In this document: positions 33,982 to 45,426 of the stretch, piece by piece
Layout: each line of letters starts with the position of its first letter
Numbering within the stretch: position 1 is the first letter of the stretch
Source: Trema orientale
Taxonomy: Eukaryota; Streptophyta; Magnoliopsida; Rosales; Cannabaceae
Reading direction: 5' to 3'
DNA length: 64,000 nucleotides
Assembly: GCA_002914845.1 (NCBI GenBank)
Contig: JXTC01000104.1
Location: forward strand, 241,994-305,993
Program-made: the position numbers and the translations under genes
The notes under the pieces: generated by a model
What the model saw: the letters and a program-made list of their open reading frames with translations, nothing else
Told to the model about the DNA's origin: nothing
Databases searched by the model: none

Positions 33982-36437
33982 TGATATCCTTTTTTATGCT
34001 TAGAATTCCAACTTAATTAAAGGTCAACTTGTTAAAAAGAGTAACCTAAGCTCTTATAAACCCAATAGTTTCCCCATGATGTTGGAAAATTTGACAGTAA
34101 ACAAGGAAAAAAATTACAAAGGAAAAATTCAAAAAGGGCAATTTTATCATTCTTAAAAAAAAAAAAAAGTACGAAAAGAACTAAAGATAGACTAAAACTA
34201 AAGGGTGATTTGTACTAAATGTATGATAGAGTTACCGTGCTTTGTAACATAATCATCAAAGTAACCTCACCATAGTTGGCAACTCTTACTTAATGTGTGA
34301 CTCCTATGTATGCTTTGTTTATGATACAAAATTGAATTCGAAATTTGTCTATAAACATGAATTTTTTTAAAACCAATTCATAACATTTGTGAACTATACT
34401 AAAAAGATATTAATTATCTAAAACATAGCAAAAGAATAAATTTTACTTATTTTAAAAAAGAATCTAATCATAAATATTCAGTTTCACCCATATAAAATAT
34501 TCTCTATTTAGTTTGCGCAGAAGATAGCTGAAAATGGGGAATAAGAAAATCAACCAAGCTTCTTTTGTTGAAGAGATAAATAGAAGAACTTGAGTGAGAG
34601 AAAAATTTCATAAGACAATTACTATTTCAAACGATTTTAAAGCCAAATAAGCACGAATTTAGAGAGACATAGAAGGTGCAGAAGAAAAAATGTTAGGAAA
34701 AGAGAGCATTTTCGACACAGGGGAACTTTCAAGACTCGAAAAATTAAAAGGAAAAAGTTTATAAATACCCATTTTATTAAGCACATTTTCGTAAATACCT
34801 ATTTTCTATTTTTATTTTACAAATACCTGTTTTTAGAGAAATATAAATCATAAGTATTTAATATATATATATATTTATTTATAATGTGGTACACATTTCA
34901 AAAATGAAAATTATGTCAAAAAATCGGTATGTATTTCAGAATGTATACTATGTATAAATTTACATAATAAATATAAACCATATGTAAAACTTTACATCGT
35001 ACCATAAAATATACATGAAATATATACCATAAAAATGTTTAATATGAGGCGCAAAAAACAGGTATTGGGCATAAATTTCTCAAAAGTAAAAGTAATTTCA
35101 CAGCCTTATGTTCTAAATTGAACATGGTTTTTGTCGTTCACATCTAAAGTCCCCTTAATTGTTCTTCTTGTGGAAAAGATTAATCTGGGCCAAGACTATT
35201 TTCGAGGCCCAATATTAGTTTGTGGGCCCACTAGGCTATTTCACTTTTCTTGGTAGGGAAATGGACCTGATTAGGAGTAATTTTGGAGGGAGTTTGATTT
35301 TATATGGTAAAATTTTCAAAAAATGAAAAATCCAAGATTTTAATTTTTTTTTTTGAAAAATTCTGAGTTTATTTTGAAAAGGATCACTTTTTAAAATATT
35401 TAGAGCATATTACCTTTTACCAATTGATGAGGTACTTAAGGTGGCCAAGTAACTCAATTAATTATCCCAAGTAACTTACTAATTATCTTGAGTACCTTTG
35501 AAAAATACTAATTTTGAACAAAAGTAATATTTTTTTCTAAATATTTTTTGAAAATGATATTTTCTAAGTAAACTTTAAAAGAGATATTTTTGTAAATTAA
35601 TCTGAATTTTTCAAAAAATTCAACCTATTTGGTATTTTCAATTTTTTGGACTTTGGGCAGGGATTTTCGTAAGAAATCCTTAATTTTGGCCAAAATGACC
35701 TTTTTACGACTCTCCGTCTTCCTTTTTTTTTTTTTTTTTTTTTTTAAAATAATGACATTTTTTGAATCTCAAAATTTTTGTGAAATTTGTTTTAATCATC
35801 GAAACTTTTAGGGTTAAGTAGACAATTACCACTTTTTTCAAATGTTTTAACTAAATTTACCACCACTATTAGATTCTATCACTTTTGGGAGGGAATTAGT
35901 CAAGAATTTGTCAAGAATTCATCAAGAATCCGTTAAGAATCTATCAAAAATCTGTCAAGCTTACCACTGACATCAAGAATCTGTCAAGAATCCGTCAAGA
36001 ATCCATCAAGATTATCAAGAATCCATCAAGAATTTATCAAGAACTGTCAAGATCGCCACCAATATCAAGAATTCATCAAGAATCCATCAAGATCGCCACT
36101 GACGTCAAGAATCGTTCAAGAATCCGTAAAGATCGTCAAGAATTCGTCAAGAATTCATCAAAAATTCATTTTAATAAAGTGGTATAGTGGTAGATTTAAT
36201 TAATGAGGAAAAAAAGTAGTATACAGCTAATTTATTCAAACTGAAACTTTTATCACCATTCATAAAAACTAGAGAAAAAAAAAAGAAAAGGTCACAATTT
36301 TTACTGGTCTTATAAACATTATTGTGAAAAAATCATAATAAAAGTCATTTCAAGCCCAAATGCTCCTACTGAGTCATTTTCTCCTCAATTTAAGCCACTA
36401 AGTGGCAACCTGATTACAATTTCATTGTAATTTTGTA
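33982..36437. other. AT-rich spacer
   Basis: No gene. 34745-35095 has weakly inverted ends (GTTTATAAATACCCATTTT and complement of AATACCTG...GGCATAAATTTC) and may be another old MITE. 35280-35660 is a fifth AT-rich ~400-bp unit. The minisatellite at 35885-36172 follows. Confidence 0.45.
35885..36172. repeat. 11-bp minisatellite (TCAAGAATCCA type)
   Basis: About twenty imperfect copies of TCAAGAATCC-A/G, sometimes interrupted by GATCGCCACTGACG, run through the segment. The interrupting word recurs (near 35960, 36052, 36092), so a higher-order unit of 40-90 bases is overlaid on the short one. Confidence 0.85.
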
Positions 36438-36950
36438 AAGGGATAATCTCAAAAATACCTCTTGTGTTTTAGTGAAATACTACGTTTAACTTTTGTTCTT
36501 ATAAAATCCAAAAGTATCTCTCTATTTACTAAAAAAAGAAAAAAGTAACCCTAATCTTTTTTTTTCTTTTTAGATCAAATTTTTGACTAAAATCTTTCTT
36601 GAATGCCAATAATACCCTTAGATATTGATATCGAAATAACTTATTTTTTCAATCTTTAATTACAAAATATATTTTTAAAAATTATTGCCAAAACTATTAT
36701 TATCAAGATTTTTTCATAATCTAAGAAAAAGTATTTTTTTTTTAAGATATGAGAGTATTTAGTAATAGGTTTTGGAAATTTATATGAAGGTATTTTAGAT
36801 ATTTCACAGTTCAAATTTGACCAAAAAGGTAGGCATGGTGGACTTTTTTCCTATTTTAAAAACATAGTAGATACTTTTGAATTTTATGAGAACATAGAGT
36901 TAACTATGGTATTTAGTTAAAATACATGGAATGTTTTTTATTTTTGGAAA
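36438..36950. mobile_element. Foldback MITE, ~510 bp
   Basis: The left ~100 bases (AAAAATACCTCTTGTGTTTTAG ... TTCTTATAAAATCCAAAAGTATC) are matched in inverted order by the right end (complement ...GTTCTCATAAAATTCAAAAGTATC). Exact borders and target duplication are unclear. Confidence 0.55.
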
Positions 36951-37268
36951 TGAGTATCCTCTTTTACACTTGGTTTTAACAAATGTCCGTTTTTATCCTT
37001 TTATAGCTAAATATCCGAATATATGTAATTTTATACTCTATATATTTAAATATATACCAGCTTAATTTAGTTTAAATATTGAGTATATTATCTTTTATAC
37101 TGAATACATCATATTTTATATTTAGTATATTTAGAGTAAATACTTGTACAAAATTAAGAAGGGTATGTCAATTTTTGTACTAACACTGAAAAAAGATATA
37201 TCAGCTATTTAGCTTTAAAAAGAGAAAAAATATACATTTACTAAAATGAAGTGTTTTAAAATTATATT
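36951..37268. mobile_element. Second foldback MITE, ~320 bp, abutting the first
   Basis: Left GAGTATCCTCTTTTACACTTGG ... TAGCTAAATATCC pairs with the complement of the right end (GAATATAATTTTAAAACACTT ... AAAGCTAAATAGC). The shared border near 36950 leaves open whether the two are one compound element. Confidence 0.5.
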
Positions 37269-38418
37269 CAATCTAATATCTCCTTTATAAATTATGTCCA
37301 ATTATATAAATTAATATAACTGATTCTATCAACTGATTTCTTGAATATTTTATTACCCATCTAATATATCTCGTAAATTATTAATTATATATCACGATAA
37401 CACTAAAAGAAATATTAAAAGAAAAATCTTTCACTTTTTAATGACTTTGAAAAGAGGGTAATTTTTATAATGGAAATTTTATGAAAGAACGAGAGGCTTT
37501 TAGGAGAATGCCGATGTTTCAAGTTAAAAAAATGTCTATTTTATTAGTATTTAGTTTTATGTCTAAGTTTTAATATCGAGTATTATTTACTGGATAATTG
37601 GTAAATCAATTATCTGAATTGATATATATATATATATGTATATAACTATACATGTATAACAAAAACAAAAATATATTTAACTATACATGTATATAACTAT
37701 ACATGTATAACTATATATGTATAACTATATATATATATATCACTATACATGTATAGTTTAAAAATATATAGTTATATATATATAGTTATACATATATAGT
37801 TTAAAAATATATATATATATATGTATATAACTATACATGTATAACTATACATGTTTTTGCTCCATGATGTTATACATATATTTATGTTTACAAAAATCAC
37901 CCATATATATATATAACTATATATTTATATGTATATTTCTATATCCAAATATTAAGTAAACATAACAATTAAGGAGAGATTTTAAATTTAAGGTCAAAAC
38001 ACACACTAATTTTGCATGCCAATTATTAAACAAGTACCAGTGATAGAGATTGTTAATAGGCCTAAAAGTAGTCCATATTGCATATCAGTCACGATGGAAA
38101 TTAAATACATAGTCGATGAGTCATGATCATGTACACAAAGTTAGTAAAAAGACTAACAGAGTGGATCTTTCAAGTACATTTTGCATCAACATATATGCAT
38201 TCAAAACATAGCTTACAACCTTTGAAATTAACCTAAACTAATCCTAATTACGCCGGCCACCGAGCCCATTTCACAGAGGGTTTACTTGACGTAGTATTGC
38301 TAATTAAGTAGCCTCTTGCTTATTATTATCACTCAAAAAAAAAAAAAAAAGAAAAAAAAAGAAAGAAACGAAGAAAGCAGCCTCTTATAATTAGCTGATG
38401 CTTAGTATTAATATTTCA
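37269..38418. other. AT-rich spacer and 3' flank of the AHP gene
   Basis: 37620-37935 is low-complexity TA/TATACATGTATA sequence able to form many cruciforms. From about 38160 the sequence is less repetitive and probably includes the AHP 3' UTR. No other gene is seen. Confidence 0.5.
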
Positions 38419-40934
38419 TTACTTGGGGCGGCATGCTGCTTGAGTTGGCCCAGCTTGTCTAGCCATCTGAATAATAATCAGGAAAATTATAAATATAATG
38501 AAAAAAATAAAATGAAAAATACATTTTACTTGAATATATTATTAATTTATAACTAAGGGAGGCACCTGAAAATAGGTTTCAAGCTTCTTTTTCAATAAAG
38601 CGTACTCTTTCTTCAGCTGTTGGAATGTCCTAATGCATCTGCGTATGATTGTGATATCAATGCAAATTAATTATGTTCCTTTTAACAAATAAAAATCTAA
38701 TTAGTGCTGCTAATTAAGTCATGTAATGTATATATATGTGTGTGTGTGTGTGTGTGTGGTATATATTATAAGAAGTATATCTAGATGGGCACTGGGAATT
38801 GTGTACGTATGTATATTTCATGGAGGAATATGTACATTTATAAAAACTTTTCTTCCTAACGTTTTTCACAATTTGTGTTACGTAGGTTATTATAATAACA
38901 TGCATATGATCACATAACATCAACACTAGGATCACAAGCTTTCTCTTCTTGTAAAAAAATAAAAAAACTCTCTTGAAAAATTGTACTAATCTCTTTTCCA
39001 GAAGGCCCTCAAAAAATTCAATGTTAGACCTATATATATATATATATATAAATATCCTTAATTATCCATGCATAAATATGTATGTAGTGTGAAGATGAAG
39101 AGATTCAATAAATATATAGTTGGGATAATAGGTAGGGGAGAATTATTACCCTTCTCCGTTTCCTGTCCTACAATATTCCCTAAACTGAGTGCACTCAGCT
39201 TTCACCTTTTTGGCTCCAATGCTGCAAACCAATAAGAGATTAAAGAGGTTTTCAGATTAAAGCTTGTCGATCCTTTTAAAAGCCAACATCGAATATACTT
39301 GATGATACATACATTTAGTTTCTATCAGTATTTATAAAATTTAATTAAGTTTCAGATCTTTTTCTAGAAAGTGCACATACTGATAGTACTAATAATATAC
39401 ATACACACATAAATCTAGAATTAAATCAATATTTACCTTGTGCTACTCCCCTTCAACTGATGCATATAGTTGTCTAACTTATTAAAATCAAGAGGACTTT
39501 TCTCTCTGCATGCATATAAACAGTACATGAAATAAGAAATTTGATTAATTATTACTATACAAATTTATATGTACTGAGATGAGTAATATTAAAATGAAGA
39601 AATATATATATATATATATGTCTTCTCTTTAATGTTTTCTGATTAGTATTGTTGGGTAGAGGTAACTCACAAAGCCTGCTCTAGGCTATGGATGAGTCTA
39701 AATGAATCTCGGTAGTATAATGTAGCCACTTCCTCTACAAAGTTTGGATTAGTATCATCTTGCAGCTCCTCCAACTGGATAAATTGTTCATCAAGAAAGC
39801 CCTGAAAATTTAAAATATAAACTTCCATTAAAAAATTGATCATAATAATTATAATACTAGCAATAATAATGATATAAATAAACATATGGAGTACACACAT
39901 TTGAAAAAAAAAAAAAATATAATAAATAAACGGAGTACACACATGGCGGTAACCATCTATTGTCGTGCGCATGCATTATACATGCATAGCGCTTCGCTTA
40001 GTTACAAATTAAAAAGAGGCCATTTGTATATTCTAATATAGTTATTATGATTAAACTTTGGATTTTGCTTTTCCTTATTTTGTTGGAAATTTGGTATTTT
40101 GGAGTATGATTTGTAATTTGGAGCATGATATATGTATATTATAAAATTTAAGAACGTAAATATTAAGAATTGTGAAAAAGCTTAGCCTATTCATTTCTAT
40201 TGATCATAATATATACAGCAGTGATAGTATCGTACAAGCCTCAGAAAATGGCTAGATATAAGATAACAATCACTCCCCAGTATAAGGGAAGTTTAATTAA
40301 ATAAAACAATCAATCCGAATACTAGAATCCTAAACTAATGGGATTTAAAAAAATTTACAAAATTATTCAAATACAAATATTCAAATAGGAACTAAAATTA
40401 ATAAATCAAATGGGATTATCTTATCCTGAGATTGTGGCGTATCATATATATGTTAAATTATCAATACCCTTTACATGCAGGTGACGAATTAACGTATTTC
40501 TATATCTGTATATATATATTCTATATATGGAACTCATCATGCTAAATTTATAGAAGAAAGACGTTGAGAATATATATATATACATATACATATATATAAA
40601 TTTAGTATCTGAACAAGCCAACTGGGGCTAGCTCAGTTAGTCCAAGGTTTGAGGGTTGTGTGTGTGTTTGGGAGAACCAGGGGTTCAAACCTTGGTAGTG
40701 TGTGTGTGTCATTTTCCTTTAATTTGTAGTAAGTGGTGGTCATTAGTTAAGCCCCACTTTTTAAAAAAAAAAAAAAAAAAAAAAATTTAGTATCTGAACA
40801 TATGGGTTCTGAAAAAAAAATTAAGAGAAAAAAGGTAATAATTTGAAGAGACAACTTGAATAAAAGGGAAAAACCTGATCAAAGAGAGACTGCCTCATCA
40901 CAGCAATCTGCCTGCGCAGTTGATTTCTTTCCAT
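38419..40934 (-). CDS. Histidine-containing phosphotransfer protein (AHP4-like)
   Basis: Six exons in transcript order: 40934-40875, 39801-39671, 39505-39437, 39221-39150, 38638-38566, 38466-38419; 453 nt, 150 aa, the normal AHP length. The protein opens MERNQLRRQIAVMRQSLFDQ, continues GFLDEQFIQLEELQDD, and has the HPt core DNYMHQLKGSSTSIGA with the phospho-accepting His at residue 79. It is thus a true phosphotransfer protein rather than an AHP6-type pseudo-HPt, which lacks this His. AHPs shuttle between cytosol and nucleus and pass phosphate from cytokinin receptor kinases to response regulators. The QLRRQ start and C-terminal tail are closest, from memory, to AHP4-type proteins; the exact paralog is uncertain. 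Intron 1 (1.07 kb) carries a SINE. No defect is seen. Confidence 0.95.
40616..40782 (+). mobile_element. tRNA-derived SINE in AHP intron 1 (antisense to the gene)
   Basis: GGGGCTAGCTCAGTTAGT is a Pol III A box and GGGGTTCAAACC a B box about 45 bases downstream; the element ends in a ~22-base A run. It is flanked by a perfect 18-bp duplication, AAATTTAGTATCTGAACA, at 40598-40615 and 40783-40800. The layout matches Au-like plant SINEs. A perfect target duplication indicates a fairly recent insertion. Confidence 0.92.
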
Positions 40935-43557
40935 TTAGAGAATAAATATATATATATATATGTATGAATGTGAAGCGAGGGAGAGAGACCTGAAGTGGTT
41001 GTGGCGATGCAAAACAACGAAGGGTGATTTGGCTATATATAATGGTGGGAAGTGGAGAGAGAATGAAAGAGATACTGCCATACTGGTGGCCTTGTGGGGT
41101 AAATAGTGTCATGAGATTGTACCATATATTATTATATGTATTTGTTTGTGCACAATATTAATTAAGTTAATTTGCATGATTTAGATTTTTCAGCATTATA
41201 AAGTCGCTACTGGGTGCTTTTTAGGCGGCAAATTTGATTCTATATTAGTATTTTATATGATTGGATTTGTGTATGCCAATCATATATTAAGCTTAATAAT
41301 CATATATTAAGCTTAAATTATGTGCATGCATGCAGATTCTATAAAATATATGTCCCTTTTTCAAATATAAATTATACATATATACTCTTTTTAAAGTGAA
41401 ATATGTTGTAGCGTTTGGTACACTCAAATTCCAATATTCTTTTTAAATACTCCCTATATCTATACTGATATATAACGAACAAATCGCAACAAATTAATCA
41501 GAATACTAAAATCAAAACTTGAGCATCGTTAATGATATCATTGCGACCTTATGACAATAGGAAGGGGCTAAACTGAGGAATATTCAATTCGTCCATTATG
41601 GACACTTTTTTAAGGAGCATTATATTATATATATACATGGGCACATGTGTATGCATATGGACCTATATATTTTCATATACATTCATAATTAAGATACATT
41701 GATCATATATCATGTTAAACGATATATAAAGTTAGCATCCCTTATTACTACAAATATTAATTGAAGCCGCGGTCACAGAGAATGACAGAATTTCCCATAC
41801 ATATCAAAACCCACGTACCAAACCGATTGATAGACATGAAATATTTATGATGGGATGACAAAAATCTTGCCTGAAATATATTCGTTTTGGTTATTTATTA
41901 GCTGTTTTTCACTATATAGTTTTCAATCAATGCGATGAGAATTGATCAGATCACCAAATTAAAAAGAGAATTGCATCGAAGGAGCCAATATAAACCAAAA
42001 GCTAAGCAATGAATTTGGCATATGCCGTTTTCTACTTCTGTTTATTTACTTTCTCAGCAGTTGGCAATGATTTATTGGGCATCGCATGTGAGACAAGAAT
42101 TTATCCTCAAAGAGCCGAAAAGCTACCACATAGTCTATAGTAAAACGAAGCTTTTGAGTTTATTAGTTTTAGTCGTATATTTGAGCTGCATATGTTTATT
42201 TAGTAAGATGTTTATTATATATGTTGTGCAAATTGATGATTATTATATTGTTGTGCCAATTGTCTTTTAACATTTTAACCAATGGTTATCTGTTACACGA
42301 ACCGGCATAATCTTCTATTCTATATATACTCGTTGCCTAATTTGCATCAATTTTGTTAACCTATCAATCAATAGAAACTTACCACATGTCACACAAAAAT
42401 TACTGTAAACAACTTTTGCTTTACGTCAAGATCATATCGGGATACGAACCAACTAGATTCATTATATAAGCTGTACTTCTAAGAATTATGTATTTAATTA
42501 TTTATGCTAGAATAGTAACTTCCAAAATTTGATATCATGAAATATCTGTTGCATCTTGCATGTGATGCGTCTACCTCAATTGTTAGCCCCAAACAATCGG
42601 CTGCTAATTTGTTTTAATTGGTGCGGCTTTTTAAAAATTAAAAAAAAATTATTATCATGTATACCACATTTTGTTGACATTGCTCTATGAAATCATTAAT
42701 CATATATGCAAAGCCTTATTGGAGTTTGGTTTATTCGAGCAACAAATAATTTAGGAAATCTAAAAATAATGCTATATTTGGTAGGAGTGAGAGACTTTGG
42801 AAAAGAGAGATACATACTTAAGAAAAAAAAAAAGGGAGAGCAAGGAGAGACTTTGTAAAGTCTTTGGTATAAAGTGGAAGGAAAAAAGACCAAAATCTTT
42901 TTTCTCTTATTTGGTAGGAGAGAGTGGAGGAAAAAAAAAAGATTTTATTTGTACAATTAACATTCTATAAGTTGTAAGTTGTTAGTCTTATGATACAATA
43001 TTAAAGGTACTAATATAAATATAAATCAAAGTTCAATTGAGTGGATATTTTTCATCTAAAATCTCTCCAATATAGAGGATTAAAAATTAACACAAACTAT
43101 AAGAATTAGAAATTTTATTGCCTAATACAATCTATTTTAAAATCCTTTCTTACAAACAATTATCATACTCCAAATTCATCCAATAATCCTCACCCTTCTC
43201 CTTCCTTCTAGTCTCCCTCTTACTACCCTAAAAGAATACATAAAGACATTAGTAATTGATGCATAATGCACTTGATATAGGAGTTGTGCTTCAAAACAGT
43301 CGTGTCACTAATACTAGTTTATTATAGATTAGCCACAACTCTCGTCAACTTTATCTTTTCCAAAATTAATCATATCCTAATACTACGTAGTTTGATGTTG
43401 GCTGAGAATTTTTTTCTTACTTCACCAATTCAAATACTACATATGCGATGACTAGTCGCCACTGACCATTTGATACACGAAAGGTTGCTTAATTGAATAG
43501 AGGATATAGGAATATATACTATTATCACATACAGATTATAGGTCCTACTGTTAATTA
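40935..43557. other. AHP upstream intergenic region
   Basis: Apart from the putative promoter no gene is seen. 42770-43250 looks like an old MITE: ATTTGGTAGGAG-GAGAG occurs near 42775 and again near 42908, and a CT-rich near-complement lies near 43190-43235. The retrotransposon inserted at 43563, about 2.6 kb upstream of the AHP start. Confidence 0.45.
41033..41042 (-). promoter_or_regulatory. Probable TATA box of the AHP gene
   Basis: On the minus strand TTATATATAG lies about 100 bases before the ATG, which would give a leader of roughly 70 bases. Inferred from position. Confidence 0.45.
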
Positions 43558-43562
43558 GTTGC

Positions 43563-44162
43563 TGTTGACAGAGATTTTGTCAATGATTAATTTTATGAAT
43601 TCGAGATGTGGCTTGTGTGTGAAACGAATTAAAAAATAAAGTAAAAAGACAAGAATTTTATAGTGGTTCAGCCCCAAAAAAGATGAGCCTACGTCTACTG
43701 TTCTTCACTATTTTCTAGAGAATTATAAAAGTTTCTCTAAGTCTCAAGGTGAGAATAGAGAGAGAATTACAGAGAGAGTGTTTAGTGATGTGATTGTAAG
43801 ATGATCTAAATTATGAGATTGAGCCCCTTTTATATAGGTGAGGATGACTCGATATTTCCCAATTGTGTAAACGGGAAAGTACATGATCAAAAAATACAAT
43901 TTTTGGTAACAACACAAAATTGGATAATAACTTAAATGGAATCAATTGCTTGATTTTTACTCAAGATTTTATTTCCTTTTCCCCATGGGTTGCCCATTCG
44001 AAGAGACTCGATTTAATCTCCCTTTCTAATGGTCACATGTTTAACTATACGGAACAGGTCGCATAATCAGTCATTACCATTATTCGACCTGGCGCATCCT
44101 CCTCAATCGTTGACTTTCTTTCTTTAGCATTGACCAATGTATAGATTTAAGATCGCACAATA
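43563..44162 (-). repeat. 3' LTR of the Tat element (600 bp)
   Basis: Left copy in window coordinates. Starts TGTTGACAGAG and ends at CGCACAATA. It contains GTGGTTCAGCCCC with GCCTACGTC, as do many plant LTRs. It is ~140 bases longer than the other LTR because it keeps the segment 43965-44100. Confidence 0.9.
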
Positions 44163-44181
44163 ATTGCCCCCCAGCTCCATC
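44163..44181 (-). other. Polypurine tract of the Tat element
   Basis: Directly before the 3' LTR the minus strand reads GATGGAGCTGGGGGGCAAT; the GGAGCTGGGGGG part is the likely plus-strand priming site. Confidence 0.55.
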
Positions 44182-44563
44182 AGTCCTTTAGGGCTAAATA
44201 GAGCTTCCTACTCTGACAAGTGCGAGCTTAAGAATGCGACGTGATGAAATCATTTTCGAAGCCCTTAAAGAGATAAAATCTTGAATCATATCTCTTCAGA
44301 GTCGCGCATGTGCCCCTTCTGACAGACGCAGCCATGTGTCACTTTTTCTCAGGGAATTGGTAAGACTCGAGGAGACTTATCTGTTTCTCGAGTAGGTGTG
44401 ATGATAACGATGACGTCAGCTGTCTTTTCACATCAATACCCTTTCATATTTCAAAAAATAATTACCTTGATTTTCAAAAATCAATTCTCCAGTATAAATC
44501 TAGGCCATCAGATCTTGAAAATTAAGTCTCTTGATCCACGGCTGAGATTTAATGACTAATAAA

Positions 44564-44572
44564 TATATAAAG
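44564..44572 (+). promoter_or_regulatory. TATA box of the antisense gene in the Tat element
   Basis: TATATAAAG on the plus strand, followed about 30 bases later by a CT-rich leader (CTTCTCCTTCTTTCG), a likely donor at 44765 and a clear acceptor TTTTTCAG at 45426 just before ATG. This points to a separate promoter, inside the element but outside its LTR. Confidence 0.55.
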
Positions 44573-45426
44573 ACCCATTTGTCTTCTCCTTCTTTCGTTT
44601 TCGCTATCTGAAACTCTTTAAGCCTTCGAACTCCAGAAATCCTCAAAACACTTTTCCGATAGAACTCAAGCACCCTTTCTTCACCACCGGCACATACACC
44701 TGTTCATTCCACTTCGATTTTTCTGGCGATATCAGTTCAGACTTAACAGCTTTTTCTTCCGGAGGTTGGTGACTCTTCCCTGTTCTTATTTCTTTATTTC
44801 TGTTTCTATCAATATCATAATATTCATAGAAACACCATGTATAAATTGAAACTTGAACTATCGCCGTCTCTGATTTTTTTTTTTTTAACTGAACGAACTT
44901 GAGAACTGTAGATTTAATAGTTTACTGAACTAATAAATACCCAGAATCGTGAATAGGACTTCTTTGATTCAATGAAGATGATTAGGCTTAGGTGTTCATA
45001 ATTTAGACGAAATTCAAAGATGAACCTGAGATTTCTATGAGCTTTTGGGCTTGAAGATCAAAATCAGACATAAAACCATAGATTTAGGGTTCTATATTTA
45101 ATTTATGTATTTGACGAATCGACTGACGAATCTGAAAATCTGTTCGAACCTTTAGGAAAGGAATCTATCATATATAGATAAATTTATAGATTGATTTAAA
45201 AAAATTCAATCAAATCGTAGACGAATAGATAGAGAATGAATAGATGTCGGCACAACTCTTGGGTTTTTATCCCCAAATTGCTCACACATAGTGAGTACAT
45301 CTGCAACAATAGACAAAATACCACGCCTATTTCTAGGTCGCATTTAGGTTAGTTTTATCAATTCATAAATTTACTTATAGGATGATACTCACATAGGATT
45401 AAATATCTCCCATATTTATTTTTCAG

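Noticed and set aside
37620..37935. Origin or matrix-attachment element in the TATACATGTATA region
   Set aside because: It is simple low-complexity sequence; nothing distinguishes it from microsatellite expansion.
40616..40700. tRNA gene
   Set aside because: A and B boxes are present but the cloverleaf is not, and the A tail and 18-bp duplication show a SINE.
42022..42270. 82-codon open frame upstream of the AHP gene
   Set aside because: It is an isolated, hydrophobic AT-rich frame without homology or splice context.
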